From the NCBI RefSeq assembly GCF_000283155.1, contig NW_004454181.1, positions 22,514,098 through 22,578,097 on the forward strand: a DNA stretch of 64,000 nt, read 5' to 3'. Made by a program: the position numbers and the translations under genes. The stretch comes from Ceratotherium simum simum. Its lineage: Eukaryota; Chordata; Mammalia; Perissodactyla; Rhinocerotidae. The notes under the pieces were generated by a model. That model worked only from the letters and a program-made list of their open reading frames with translations, was not told where the DNA came from and did not search any database. Of the stretch, positions 32,865-44,183 are shown piece by piece (the first letter of the stretch is position 1; each line of letters starts with the position of its first letter).

Positions 32865-33070
32865 GCAACAACCACGACCTCCACGTCCTGTGCCCAGCTC
32901 TGTGGCAGGCTCATTATGTACCCCATGCCATTTAATCCTCATGGGAGAGCTGAGAGCAGACTTTTATTCCTATGTCACAGATGAGGACAAGGAGGCCAAA
33001 AGGTCACAGAGCACTCTGTGTGGCAGAGCCAGGGTCTGAACCCCAGACTATGTGGCTCCAAAGTCTGCTG
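32865..33070 (-). repeat. MIR SINE
   Basis: 'gcccagctctgtggcaggctcattatgtaccccatgccatttaatcctcatgggagag', 'tcacagatgaggacaaggaggcc', 'ggcagagccagggtctgaaccccagactatgtggctcc'. Confidence 0.75.
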
Positions 33071-33104
33071 GAAATGTCCCCTCCACATCCTGGGTATGAC
33101 AGAG

Positions 33105-33230
33105 GAGGGACAAAGATGACAGATGGCAGAGTACCTGTCCCCTGAGAACTTACAGCCTACTTGGGGAAGAGAGAATACGCACAGGGAAAAATGAGAGTTC
33201 TTATAAAGCAACATACATGGAGGACCAGCC
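33105..33230 (-). repeat. L2 LINE fragment
   Basis: 'gtacctgtcccctgagaacttacagcctacttggggaag' resembles the reverse L2 '..ccctgccctcaaggagctcacagtctag' block. Confidence 0.4.
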
Positions 33231-33447
33231 TGATAGCATCAAGGGTGGGCTGGAAGTCACCTTTCCCATGAAGGAAATGCTGTACATCCTCACTCAAGAT
33301 GACTTCTCCTTGGAGAAGAAGAATTTATACAAAACTTAAAGGCCCATTTTAAATAACATCAATAAGAGAGGCTAACATGTAGAGTTTTGCTATATACCAG
33401 ATACTGCTAAGTGTTTATATGGAAAATTAAAGACCCATTTGGAATTA

Positions 33448-33973
33448 TAATATTTTCTTCCATTTATCAAGCACTCCATTATGTACCAGGCATTGTACCA
33501 AGGGCTTTACACACACTATTTTATGTACATTCTCAAGATGACTTTAAGAGATCATGGTAGTATTTGTTCCGTTTTACAGATGAGAGAGCTGAGGCACAGA
33601 GAGGTTTAGCCTGGATTTTCAAACTGAAGTTTGTAACCCATTAGTGGGTTGTGAAATTAATTTAGTAGGGCATGACAAGCAGTGTTTTAAATGACTAGAC
33701 AGGAGTGGGGGTAAGGGGAATGAAACAAAGCACATCAGACAGCAAACCATGTGGTAAGCCTTATTTCACCAATTTTATTTCAGTATGTGTATGTGCTTGT
33801 GAGTGTATAATGAGTACTATTGCAAAACAAGATGATTGCCACTGGTCTCCATAGAAGGTTTGAAAGCCGCTGGGTTAAGTCCCCTGCCTGAAGTCACACA
33901 GCTAGTGACTTGTGGAGCCAAGGTTCAGATCCACATAATCTGTCTCCAGAGCCCACACTCTTGATCTCTAAGC
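33448..33973 (-). repeat. MIR SINE interrupted by two hAT elements
   Basis: The left half (33448-33607) gives 'ttatcaagcactccattatgtaccaggcattgtaccaagggctttac' and 'gttttacagatgagagagctgaggcacagagaggttta'. It resumes at about 33877 with 'cctgcctgaagtcacacagctagtgac' to 'ccacactcttgatctctaagc'. A third scrap, 'cctaaactatacc', may follow the second hAT at about 34326. Confidence 0.8.
33610..33872 (+). mobile_element. Non-autonomous hAT DNA transposon in MIR
   Basis: Terminal inverted repeats pair 'ggattttcaaac' on the left with 'gtttgaaagccgctg' on the right. The interior reads 'gtttgtaacccattagtgggttgtgaaattaatttagtagggcatga', a known dispersed hAT-like pattern. MIR sequence flanks both sides, with degenerate 8-bp duplicates (ggtttagc and ggttaagt), as hAT insertion predicts. 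No transposase frame. Confidence 0.75.
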
Positions 33974-34324
33974 CAGCGCTGTCCACGAGAAATACAAAGT
34001 AAACCACGTATGTCATTTAAAATTTTCTAGTAGCCACATTTAAAAAGTGAAAAGCCACACTTAAAAATTCTAAAATTAATTTTAATACGTTTTAGGCAAC
34101 CCAATATATCAAAAAATAATTTCAACCAGTAAAAATTAATTTTAAAATTAAATCAATACAAATTGTATTTTCTGGGTTTTTTTTGTTTCGTTTTTACTTT
34201 TTTTGTACTAAGTCCAGGAAATCTGGTATATATTTTACGCTTGCAGCACATCTCAATTCAGACTAGCCCCCTCCAGTGCTCAGGAGCCGCATGTGGCTGG
34301 TGGTTACCGAATTGGACAGCATAG
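33974..34324 (+). mobile_element. Second non-autonomous hAT-like element
   Basis: TIRs: 'cagcgctgtccacgagaaat' on the left and 'aattggacagcatag' on the right are inverted copies. Flanking 8-bp words CTCTAAGC (33966-33973) and CCCTAAAC (34325-34332) agree at 6 of 8. Interior: 'ttttctagtagccaca', 'gcacatctcaattcagactagcc', 'gccgcatgtggctggtggttacc'. A dispersed repeat I recognise but do not name. Confidence 0.7.
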
Positions 34325-34340
34325 CCCTAAACTATACCCT

Positions 34341-35364
34341 TTGGACACCGGGCCTTCACCCTCAGATTTTTCTAGAAAAGAAAATTTCGTGTCGTCTTCC
34401 ATCCACCCCTTTTACCTTCCAGTGGCCTCCTTCACGCAGTTTCCAGAACATCTAAACCCAAACCCAGTACTAGCTATTTGTTTCTGCTCACCTTGGCTTC
34501 TTTTAGATTTCACCTCCTTGCTGGGCCTTGTAGGGGAAGAACTGGTAGGAAAGGACCATGCAGCCCAGACATGCTGGAGCAGAGTGGAGCGAAAGGCCCC
34601 GAACAACAGGACCTGGTGCAGGACAATGGCCCGAGCATGCTGTCTGCAAAGCCGCAGCATCGTTGGCAGCTGAACACCAGCTGTTAGAAACACACCCTCC
34701 TGTTCAGTTTTGCAGAGATACACTTGATCCTTCACACTCAGCCCCAACAGAAGTCAGCTGACTCCATTTCCATTTCTTTGCCAAAAATAAGCAGACTGTG
34801 GAATTGCAAAAAGACTGGTGCCTGGAGAGTTGTTATAAGAGGTGACGGCTATCCAGTGACTTCAGAGCTGCCCATTAGATAATCTGATAGATATCACACT
34901 TAAATATGCTATAACCATGGTTGGTAGGCTTGAAGCCCCAGGTACCCATCACCTAGGCATGCTCGAGGCTCCTGTGAGGTGACAGAGGTTTCCACCCCGA
35001 CACCAGGGAAGGCTAGGCTCATTGCCCAGCAGCAGCTGGGAAGCCAGAGCCGACAGCCTCCTGCTTCCCGCTCTTCACATTATCTCCTGGAGCCCACTGC
35101 GTGTCTACCGAGGAAAGTGCTTTTCAGTCCATCCATTTGGTTTCTAAAGAGCTGGCAAATTCTTGCACTGAGAGCGTACTGAACAGGGAGGGAAGACTCG
35201 CCAAGGGGGAAACAAGAAAATGAAGTTGGAGCTGGCAGAAAACCATGGGGCACTTCTGCCTGGATGGTGTGACATCACTCCTCAGATTGAGAAATGAAAT
35301 TCTAAGTCCGTGGAGTGTTTGGTCATGGCAGTGGAAGGGATCAAGAGCTCTTCCATCGTTCAGT
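34341..35364. other. no gene recognised
   Basis: Unique sequence, GC-richer than the window average around 34540-34690 and 34960-35100. Frames of 126, 111, 69, 67 and 99 codons overlap on both strands without domains. Confidence 0.5.
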
Positions 35365-35480
35365 GGCATCTTATTAATTGAGCAACTACTGTGTGCCAGG
35401 CACCCCAGCCGGGTCTTGGGCACTCAGAGATGTGCTACCTGCCCTCTTTACATCTGGAGTTTGCACACCAGCCAACAAAA
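35365..35480 (-). repeat. L2 LINE 3' end
   Basis: 'ttattaattgagcaactactgtgtgccaggcaccccagccgggtcttgggcactcagagatg' is the reverse L2 tail. It makes up part of a 175-codon frame (35245-35772), which is therefore not a gene. Confidence 0.65.
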
Positions 35481-35649
35481 AAGACAACCGAGAATACAGC
35501 GTTGCAGGAGCTGTAACAGAGGTGTAAACAGAGTGTGGTGGGGGCCTGGAGAAGGGGTAATTTATGTGTGTGGGGAGAGTCAGGGATGGCCGACTGGTGC
35601 ACACAGGATGCCTACAGCTCTTTACAACTTACAAGAGCTTCTCATGAAC

Positions 35650-35815
35650 ATTCTACTCAAGTCTTGCAATATTATGTCCAGTAGGATACACCATTCATCA
35701 CTAGGGAAACTGAGGCCCAGGCATCAAGGTACTTGTTTATACAATGGGGATAAAGCTACTATCTCCTCATGAGGCACAGAGAAGGCATTAGATAAGTGAC
35801 AGCCAAGTGTAACTT
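35650..35815 (-). repeat. Degraded MIR sequence
   Basis: 'cactagggaaactgaggcccaggc' is reverse MIR. The adjoining 'caatggggataaagctactatctcctcatgagg' reads as forward MIR, so there may be two opposed scraps. Edges and orientation are uncertain. Confidence 0.4.
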
Positions 35816-36077
35816 TTGTAATAGAGATGCCTGGCATGCTTGCTCCACCCTCCTGCCCTTTGCTGGAGAAGCTGCCCCACCCCCACATCACAGGGCTGTC
35901 TCACTGCCTCTTCCCAAGAGGACAGCTGCCACATGACCACACCTATCAGAGTCCCTTCCCTAGGAACTTAGAACCAAGACCAGATACTTTTTTTACTCTC
36001 CATGGGCTACCTGGACTGAGAGGTTATGTAGAGCCCTCTACACAGATATTTTCTCCTACATTCATGAAGAAGCAAAA

Positions 36078-36560
36078 TTCAATAGTCTATTCATAAGAGC
36101 CAAAACATGGAAACAAGCCAAATGTCCATCAGCTGATGACTGGATAAACAAAATGTGGTATATTCATATAATGGAATACTAGTCAGCAATGAAAAAGGAA
36201 TGAAGTACTGATACCTGGTAAAACATGGATGAACCTCAAAAATATTATGTCACGTGAAATAAGCCAGACCCAATAGCCACATACTATATTATTCCATTTA
36301 CACAAAATGTCCAGAATAGGCAAATCTATAGAGACAGAAAGCAGATTAGTGGTTGCCAGGGGCTGGGAAGAGGCAGAAATGGGGAAGTGACTGCTTAATA
36401 GGCATGGGGCTTCTTTTAGGGGCAATAAAAAAAAGTTCTAAAACTAGAAAGTGATGATGGTTGCATAACTCTGTGAATGTACTAGAAACTACTGAATTGT
36501 ATACTTTAAAATGGTTAAAATGGTCAATTTTGTTATGTGAATTTCACCTTGGAAAGAAAT
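36078..36560 (+). mobile_element. L1M LINE 3' end (ORF2 end plus 3' UTR)
   Basis: Clear L1M: 'aagagccaaaacatggaaacaagccaaatgtccatcagctgatgactgg', 'atatggtatattcatataatggaatac'-type block, 'cagaataggcaaatctatagagacagaaagcagattagtggttgccaggggctggg', 'actgaattgtatactttaaaatgg'. 5'-truncated with no poly(A) left. Better preserved than the other L1 pieces. Confidence 0.9.
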
Positions 36561-37474
36561 TCAATGATCTATGCTGCTCTTTTGAAAAAAGCTGGTTTCA
36601 ATAGGTTTGTGTCCATCACAATTAAAAATTTCTGACTAAAACATAAGTGATGATGTTAAATGTCTTATCCAGGGCACACAACTCTTAGAAGCCAGTGCCT
36701 GGACTCAATCTGTGTCCTGTCAACTGGCAATCTAGCTCCTTCTCCTCCACACCACGCCCTCACTTAACACAGAGGAGGAAAGCCTGTTGCATCCCTTAAC
36801 AGACAGCTGGCTGCTTCCCAAAACTTGCCAATAGCTGGTGAGCATCCATCGAAATATGTTTATTTTGGGTACTGTCAGCAGAAACCAGACTTTATTAAGA
36901 GGGTGTTAGCAAGCCTCTTTGCTTGCCTGCTTTTGTGAGAATTCTTAATGGCTCCAATGTGCATGTCATTTTTCAGCAAAATCTAATATTTATGTGATTT
37001 CCAGGCAAAGAACATTGGAGGCTCTTATAATGTATCACTCTTTGTCTTGCTTCACTGCACAGGCTGGACAAATTGCTCAGCCATTTGTCACCACATCTCC
37101 CCTCACCCACCTCCCAGGTGCAGAGTCAGCTACACCATTCACGGAAGCAGGAGAGGGAGTGAGATGACAGGACAAAACCTGAGCCAACGTGGCAGAAACT
37201 TCCCTATCTGGTGTTTCATAGAATCCTGGATCTAGATGAGACCTTGAAACCTTCAAAAGTCACAGAACTTTTCTATTAAAAAGGAAAAACTCAAACCTCT
37301 GTTCTAGCTATAAAGTTTGAATGCTATATTTATTTACCGCCAGTGATTCTTATTGTCACAGCTTAAATAATATAAATAGCTCAAGTTTAGGGAAGTATAG
37401 ATGGTGGGTGGGTGGGTATATATTCCCTATTTTCAAGTTGCTTACACGAAGATGAGGTGTGCGTGCGATGCATA
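36561..37474. other. no gene recognised
   Basis: Unique sequence. Short GGTG repeat (about 37401-37418). Nothing else identified. Confidence 0.5.
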
Positions 37475-37650
37475 CTAGGTTCGCACTTTACATGCATTAT
37501 CTCGTCTAGTTGATAGTATTATCCTCCCTTTACAGATGAAGAAACTGAGGCTCAAAGGTTCCATGATCTGCGTCCAGTTCCACCATTAAGTTAATGAAGA
37601 AGGCAGGCCTGATCTCAAAGCCCCATATTCTAAACCACCATGATGTAATA
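37475..37650 (-). repeat. MIR SINE
   Basis: 'cgcactttacatgcattatctcgtctagttgatagtattatcctccctttacagatgaagaaactgaggctcaaagg' then 'gaaggcaggcctgatctc'. Confidence 0.75.
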
Positions 37651-38134
37651 GAATGATTACATAATAATGAATATTTTAGAGTCTCATGTTGAGTGAAAGA
37701 CATAGTGCTTTACAGAACTTTATAATTTTCAAAGAGATTTCACACTCAGAACGCCTTACAGTACAGACATTGAGATCTGTAGCACTTCTGAAATGAGGGA
37801 GATGATAAAGGGCTGAAGAAGATGGGAACAATTGGGGGGGGTGCTTTGAAGGATAGGTTGTATTTTAATAATTAACAAGAAAGTGAGGAGGGCAACATGA
37901 GATTAGGTAAACAGCAAAGGCAAAAGTAAGAAGAGGTAATAAATAGCTGGTTGGGGTGAGATATGAGTCTCTGAATTCCCAATATGGAATGTAATCACTA
38001 AGTATCACCAAGATGCTTGGCTGTGGGGTCCCTTCCTCATGGATAGCCAATAATAACAATAATGGCAACAGCTACCGTTCATTAGGCAATTTACAGATGA
38101 GCCCATCATGTGCTAAGCACTGCTGGTGACTGTC
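37651..38134. other. mostly unassigned
   Basis: 38045-38130 has a reverse MIR-like scrap ('gctaccgttcattaggc', 'catcatgtgctaagcactgctgg'). The remainder is unassigned. Confidence 0.45.
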
Positions 38135-38560
38135 TGCTTTGGTTACCTCCTCTGGTAACCAACCACAACTCCCCTCTGGATAGTTACATGCACAGTTTCA
38201 GGCCATATGGTTCTCTCAAAGCTGAATCCAATCCCAGCTCCTCAGGTGAGCCACACGACCCTGGCCTACACCAACTGGAGGATCATGTATGAACCGATCC
38301 TGGCCTCAATACTGGTTCAGAGACAGACATGATGGCCAGGCAGAGCCAATGCTATGACTTCTTCCCTGAAAGGATACAGGGGTTGGAGCTACTGTTGTCA
38401 TCTTGCTGAAGAGACGCAAATTGCTGATAACATTGTTGGAGCCCTGAATCCAGCCCCACTCCTGGACTTCCCTTTTGGTGAGCAATAAGTTGCCTTTTGG
38501 CTTATGTTAGTTTGAGTCAGTCTTTGGTCACTTTCAACTGAAGAAGTCCTGATCAATATA
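38135..38560 (+). mobile_element. LTR-like mammalian repeat, family 'A', second copy
   Basis: Shares landmarks with 23200-23690: 'attgttggagccctgaatccagccccactcctggacttccc', 'gagcaataagttgccttttggcttatgttagtttgagtcagtc', 'gaagaagtcctgatcaatatac'. The two copies lie 15 kb apart in the same orientation. MaLR-like. The family name is not certain. Confidence 0.5.
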
Positions 38561-38564
38561 CATG

Positions 38565-38750
38565 TAAATGTACCTCATTTAACCTTCACAATAATACCGT
38601 GAGGTGGCATTTTTAGCAGGTGTGGTTCCCCAGATATGGAATTGAGGCACAGGGAGGTCAAGTCGCCTGCTAACAGGTAGAGGCAGGATTTGAACCCAGA
38701 CAGTGTGGTTCTAGAGCCAGCACTCCTAACCACCACACCAGCTGGCTGGA
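38565..38750 (-). repeat. MIR SINE
   Basis: 'tcatttaaccttcacaataataccgtgaggtggca', 'aattgaggcacagggaggtcaagtcgcctgc', 'ggcaggatttgaacccagacagtgtggttctagagccagcactcctaaccaccaca'. The 77-codon minus frame here is MIR. Confidence 0.85.
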
Positions 38751-39644
38751 GTCTAGCTCCACTCTCAGGAAACAGGACTCTCCACAAGCCTAAAATAAGT
38801 CTTTTCACTCAAAATAGTTCCGAAGGCTTAAAATACCGAAGAGCGTGTAAATTTTCTCAAGCTCTTTTAGGTTTGCAATGATCCCTTTTTGGCTTCATTT
38901 GCCTCCCTGAAAAGAATCATTTAAGCAATAAGAATGTCTCTTTCCAAATCATCCTTCGACTGCTGAGACTTCACTTTCCCAAAAATTACAGATAAAAATA
39001 ACAATGCACAGAAGCAGACACTACACGGCTGCCAAAATGGATAGGAGGGAAGGAAAGAGGAGATCCTGACCAAATGTTTTGTGTGTTGGCGTACAAGAAG
39101 TTTTGATCAACACTAGATGGTAATTTTAGAAGTCTGTTTCTTAATTAAAGCGTGCTTTTGTCCATCACACAAAATCTTGGACTGGTGGCATGGGGAGCCA
39201 CAGCTGCTGCTTCCTGAGGGATTTGGGAATTATAAAATAAAATTAAATTAATACAGGCTAGAGGGGCAGTTTGATGTGCATACCTCATCTAGACAATTTT
39301 CTCTCTTTGTTCATTTTCTTAGCAATTTGCCAGAGGCTTGGGAACTCCTTGATCAAGGAATAAGAAATAGCAATCTTGAAATGGAATGAAAGCAAAGAGA
39401 CTGTGCCAGGCTGTAACTATGGCCTCAAAGAACTAAAAGATCTATCAGTATTCTCCAGGAGCATCGAAGGCACACTCCAGCTGTGAGTTTGCTCGACTTA
39501 GTTTAATGGAGGCAAAGGGCTCAGAGCTGGGAGCAGGAGAGCAGAGTTCTAGTTCAGACAACCACTGACTAACTTTGAGACTCTGTTTGTCAATTATAAA
39601 TTGACTATATGTTTTTGTTGGATTCCGTTAAATAGTAAAGAGGT
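38751..39644. other. no gene; candidate conserved patch 39090-39340
   Basis: 39090-39340 is free of repeats, with 'ttcttaattaaagcgtgc' (39138-39155) and short AT motifs. Nothing coding recognised. Confidence 0.35.
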
Positions 39645-39880
39645 CATTTAGCAGAGGGAATGAAAGCATGGGCTTTGGATTCAGCAAGAGTGGGATTCAC
39701 AACTAAACTCTACGATTCTGTCTATACGAACTTGAGCGAGTTACTTCACCTTGCAAACCTCGGTTCTTCGTCTGAAAAATGAAAGAAACATTGCCTACTT
39801 CTTAGGGCTATTGCAAGGGTTAAATGAGAAAATATACTTCACAGAGTTCCTCGCCCAGCACTACAAAGAAAAAAAAAGAG
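39645..39880 (+). repeat. MIR SINE, near full length
   Basis: 'gaatgaaagcatgggctttggattcagcaagagtggg', 'cttgagcgagttacttcaccttgcaaacctcggttcttcgtctgaaaaatg', 'gggctattgcaagggttaaatgagaaaata', 'gcccagcac'. Confidence 0.8.
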
Positions 39881-39902
39881 GTTATTATTATTAATAATAA
39901 AG
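39881..39902. repeat. Short TTA/TAA microsatellite
   Basis: 'ttattattattaataataaag' follows the MIR 3' end, where MIRs often end in such runs. Confidence 0.6.
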
Positions 39903-42159
39903 TTTAAAATTCTGTATAACTGCAAGAATAATGCCCTTCCCACCAAAAGCTATATCTGAATGCTTCCTGGCAAATGTTGGCTATATAAAGATTTGGCTGT
40001 GAATAGCATTTCTTGTTTTGGGGGAGTTTTTTGGGGTATCATCACTATTCTTACCAAAATGCAGAGATGTGAGTATATCTAAATAATCCCAAGAATATGT
40101 TGACAACACGAAGACTTGGCTTCAGTTTGACTAGTGTGAAACTTTGGGTGCCAACAAATGGGCAGGTTAGACTGAAACTCCAGCAATGCTGCCAAGCCCA
40201 GACACTTTCCAGCATAACCCCTTGTCACTGCATTTACACTGATCTTGCGTGAAATTTATACTTTAGTCACATATTAAGTCATGGCCATTCTCTTTCAAAG
40301 ACCATCCACTATCATTTGGATTCTGTCCAAATGATTAGAAGAAAACATGTTTTGTCATCCATAGGTCTGCAGCCTAAGAGTAATTCCGGCAAACTCAGGA
40401 CTTAACGGCACCTGCTTGGCCAGAAATCTTTGTCTTTGACCAGATAGTATGAAACTCCCAAGGTACAGATGTGGCACTCTCAGAGAAGTCAGGCAAATTG
40501 AATAATTGTAGCTGTGAGTACAGTGGCTCCTTTCTTACTTGGGTTGTTGGTCTCAAGGTAGCATCCTCCAACGGAGCCTGTACCTGGTTATAATAATCCA
40601 CATAGATCTCTCAAATCTCGGCAACAGCAGCTCTGTGTCTACACCATGCAGTTGAATGCACAATTATATACCATCTGGTGGTAGTCTGATTGTCTCATCA
40701 GTTTCAAGGCAGAGAGACTACAACTCTAGACCAGGAATCAGGACACCAGGTTTCACCCTCAGTTCTGTCTTTGATGCTCACTTGGCCATGAGCATGTACA
40801 ACAGCCAAGGAGGCGTGTGCCACACGGATTTCTCTTCAAGAAGGGACTTGCCACTCGGCTGCAAGGAGTGGAGTTGTCTGACAGCGAAGAGCTGCAGCCC
40901 CTTCAGGATCAACTTTGGAGCTACACCCTGCTTTTCCCAAGCGGTCCCCAGCCAGTGACTGAACATGGCGAAGGTATGTGAATCTAGCCGTTTCTGCTCA
41001 ATATGGGACTCCTCTACTGGACAATCTGTGCTCTGGAGCTCCCCACCTCTGCCAGATATATGCTGTGGTCTGAGGCTTTCACTCCCCAAAATCCTGCTTC
41101 CTCCCCTTCTCCTCTCATCGGTGTCAGATGAACACCACTATCTGAAGCTTTCCCTGATCAACCCGCTTCCTCCCCTTGTATCTTTCCTGGGAGTTACCGG
41201 CTGCCTGTGCTCTGAACTCAGTCTCAGCATCTCTGTCCTGGAACACCCAACTGACCAGGATTAACTTTTCTAAACCTCTGTTGACTTTTCTTTTCAAGCA
41301 GGCATAATAATAATAATGAAGAGGAGGGGAGGAAGAGGAAGGAGCAGGAGACAATAGTTTTGCAGGACAGTATCTTGAGGTATAAACAGAGAGAGCACCC
41401 CCCAATGTCTCCACACCCTCTGAGCACCCCCCACACCAGCATTTACTCCGAGGAATTCTTTGCATCAGGGGATGGTTGATGGGGCAGAAAATCAGAGAAC
41501 TTGTTTCTGAGTTTCTAAGGCGTACCTTTTGAGTTGTAAGAGCCAGGCATTTTGATGTTCACACATCTAAACCCTGAAGCCGTTTGTGCCCTAAAAAAAG
41601 TTTGTGCCCTAAAAAAAAATAGATTCAAAAGAGAAATTGCTGTACGTAGTGATCTTCTAAATAAGGAGTGAGCAGACTGAGAAAAGAAGCAAGAGGAGGA
41701 GGGCGTGGTGAGGGGGAGGTCAGCAGAACTTGGCATTGAAGGACTTGAACCTGGAAGAGCCACCTGAGGATGATCATTGTCATCAAGACGGATCTCGCAC
41801 CTTCCCTTCAAGAAAGCGTCCGCCTTCTCCCATGCCTTGGGGCCCTCACCCATTGACTACTCAGTCTCATCTGCGTGAGCCCCTAAGTGACCGATGCTGC
41901 GGGACTTCCATAAGTTGTCCTTGCTCTGGGGGACCTCCCACTGATCCCAGCCAGCAGGAGTGTCACCTCTCCGGGCCTTGAGACTCTGCTCAATCTCCAT
42001 CCAACGTCCCCAACATGGTCAACCTCTTTCTCAACAGTTTGGGATAGGGTGATCATCACAAACCCACAGCTTCCTGAGAGACAGCAGGAGACCTTGAGGA
42101 ATGGTGCTGGATGGTGGTGTGAGAAGAAAAGCAACGCCCACCCCAACTTAAGACAGTGG
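39903..42159. other. 2.2-kb stretch without a recognised gene or clear repeat
   Basis: Opposed frames of 100-113 codons at 40656-41853 show no domain. 41090-41290 weakly resembles L2 3' sequence. 41300-41345 is a GAGGAA-rich tract next to AATAAT units. An 18-bp tandem duplication lies at 41583-41620. 'gcgaaggtatgtgaatc' near 40968-40984 looks like a 5' splice donor, but no reading frame supports an exon. Confidence 0.4.
41583..41620. repeat. Tandem duplication of an 18-bp unit
   Basis: 'tttgtgccctaaaaaaa' occurs at 41583-41599 and again from 41601 with two extra A. The unit spacing is 18 bases, and the A-run length differs. A replication-slippage duplicate is the simplest reading. Confidence 0.8.
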
Positions 42160-42410
42160 CAAAATAGAAATAGCAGTAATAATTAGTTATTTTACATAAT
42201 CCCTTATATATATACCTGAATAGATGCCAGGTTCTGTGAGCTGTTCTTTCCAGACTCAAGCCTATGACTCCTCACAACAACCCCACAAGGTAGATAACAA
42301 GGCCTTCCCCATTTTACAGACAAAGTAACTGAGGCTCGGCAACTTGCCCAAACTCACTTAGCTGTAAGTGGAATAGCAGGATTGCACTTAATTTAGGTCC
42401 CTTCCAACCT
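42160..42410 (-). repeat. MIR SINE
   Basis: 'gatgccaggttctgtgagctgttctttcc', 'tcctcacaacaaccccacaaggtagataac', 'cattttacagacaaagtaactgaggctcggcaacttgccc', 'aatagcaggattgcac'. Confidence 0.8.
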
Positions 42411-42414
42411 ATGA

Positions 42415-42530
42415 CATTATTCTCCTTGAGGACAAGAAACGTCTTAGACTGTTCTGCCTCCTCCCTCTCTCACATAACACAGCCTAGAGCTAGACAGCTA
42501 GAAGATTCTCAGTAAATAAATACTTTGTGC
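42415..42530 (+). repeat. L2 LINE, extreme 3' end
   Basis: 'ttctccttgaggacaagaaacgtctta', 'cctagagctagacagctagaagattctcagtaaataaata'. Confidence 0.55.
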
Positions 42531-43494
42531 TTTGACCAACCAATTTAGATATTTTCTCCTCAGAGAGGGAGAAAAACTGCTTGAAATGTGTATCTCCCTT
42601 TTCTCCACACCAACAGAACTCCTGGTGCAGCTGCCTGGAAGGAGGTGGGAGGCAGCGAGTGTACATGCACGGAAGAGATCATATTTCAGTCTTTTCATTT
42701 CATTTGACAGGAGAAATACTGATTAAAATCAGCCCCACATGTCACAAAAGGGTAACTGGTTCTTCATTTTTTTCTGTGCAGAGGCAGCCCCAACTGTACT
42801 TCAGGAGATAACTCCTCATGCATAAAATTACTAATAGACACCATCTATCTGATGAATGTCTTCTCCTTAATAATTTATATCACTTGATCTATTTTCAAAG
42901 GTTAGTCTTACATTAAAATTATAATCCTGAATAGGTCAGCCTGTTATTGAAGGATAAATTATTTCACCCCTTCCTGTTAGTGTTGTGTTTGGATAATGAT
43001 GAGGTTTTCATTTCTAACCCCCAGTGAAACCATGAAAGAAATTGCTTGCTTGACCTAGCCTCTCTCACCCTGAGTCTTATTTCTTGATTCATGCTGACTC
43101 ACTGTCAGTAACCAGCCTGCCTGTTTCATGACTCTGCGTTCTCATTCTTGTCCTCTTGTCACTTTTCTACATTTCTCTCCTCTCTTTGCCTGGCCATCTC
43201 CCCCCACTTCCCCGCCTCACCCCATTACCTCACCTTTCCAACCAAAGAACAACCCACTCTTGGGCCCTCTCACGCGCAGCCCCACACTCGTCTCATCACT
43301 AGTCCATTCTGTTCCATTCTGAAGAGGTAGTATCTATAAAAAAGGTCCACATAGCTTTTCTCAGGCTCTGACTCATTACTCATTTAGCAAACAATAATGG
43401 AGAGGCACTCTAATTAGTGGAAAGAAGACTGGAGAGAAGCGAGGGCAAGTCCTGTAAGATTCAGTCCAGTCAGTGAACCACTCCTGGTGCCAGT
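42531..43494. other. no gene recognised; pyrimidine-rich segment
   Basis: 43120-43320 is strongly C/T-rich on plus and accounts for two Pro/Ser-rich frames (43128-43330). Nothing else is assigned. Confidence 0.5.
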
Positions 43495-43720
43495 TTTCTC
43501 AGTGTGATGACAAGAACACAGGCTTTGAAGTCAGATAGTCCTGGATTCAAATCCAACATTCCTTGTTACTTAGCAATTAGGGGCAAGAAAATCTCAGAGT
43601 CAGTTTCTTTATTTATGCATTGAGGATGGTAATACCTTACTCAGGATTATTATAAGAGTTAAGTTAAAACAGGAAAAATCTCTCATATAATACAAACACA
43701 ATAGGAAGTTAATAAAAGTT
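43495..43720 (+). repeat. MIR SINE
   Basis: 'gtgatgacaagaacacaggctttgaagtcagatagtcctggattcaaatccaac', 'tcagagtcagtttctttatttatgcattgaggatggtaatacc', 'attattataagagttaag'. Confidence 0.75.
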
Positions 43721-43869
43721 TGTTAAATGAATCACAGATGAGTGGATAGTCAATAAATGACTTACGATCAGCAAAATCATTTTTAATGAAAAATTTGCTT
43801 GGCCAAGATGACTAGCAATGGCAGTTTGAAAAAAATAAGAAGTTGCTCCATTGAGCAGGGTTCCTTCAG

Positions 43870-44070
43870 ATCCATCTTCAAAACCTGACCCCACCACTAA
43901 CCAGCTATGCTACATTTGACATGTTGCTTAACCCCTAGTTTCCTAGTCCGTAAACAAATAATCCTCACTTCCTCAGGCTTGTGGAGGCTTAAATGTGAAA
44001 ATGACTGGAAAAGACTTGGCACAGTGCCTGACACAGAATAAGCCCTTTATAAGTGGAAGGTGTCATTGCT
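43870..44070 (+). repeat. MIR SINE
   Basis: 'ccactaaccagctatgctacatttgacatgttgcttaacccctagtttcctagtccg', 'cttggcacagtgcctgacacagaataagccctttataag'. Confidence 0.75.
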
Positions 44071-44183
44071 AAGAGGAGTAAACGTGAAAGAGAGGGAATG
44101 GGCCCAGTTGCATTTACCTCATGCACTATTGGAAAGTCTGATTGAGAAAATGCTTTATACCAGAAGCATATAAACACATAAGG

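Noticed and set aside
35245..35772. 175-codon plus frame as a gene
   Set aside because: Its middle is a reverse L2 3' end and its end is MIR-like sequence.
23200..38560. A 15-kb provirus bounded by two LTR-like copies
   Set aside because: The DNA between them is a mixture of unrelated L2, MIR, hAT and unique sequence with no gag, pol or env.
40965..40990. ATG plus GTATGT-type splice donor ('atggcgaaggtatgtg') as a short first exon
   Set aside because: No CpG island, no promoter signal and no acceptor or downstream coding frame could be connected to it.
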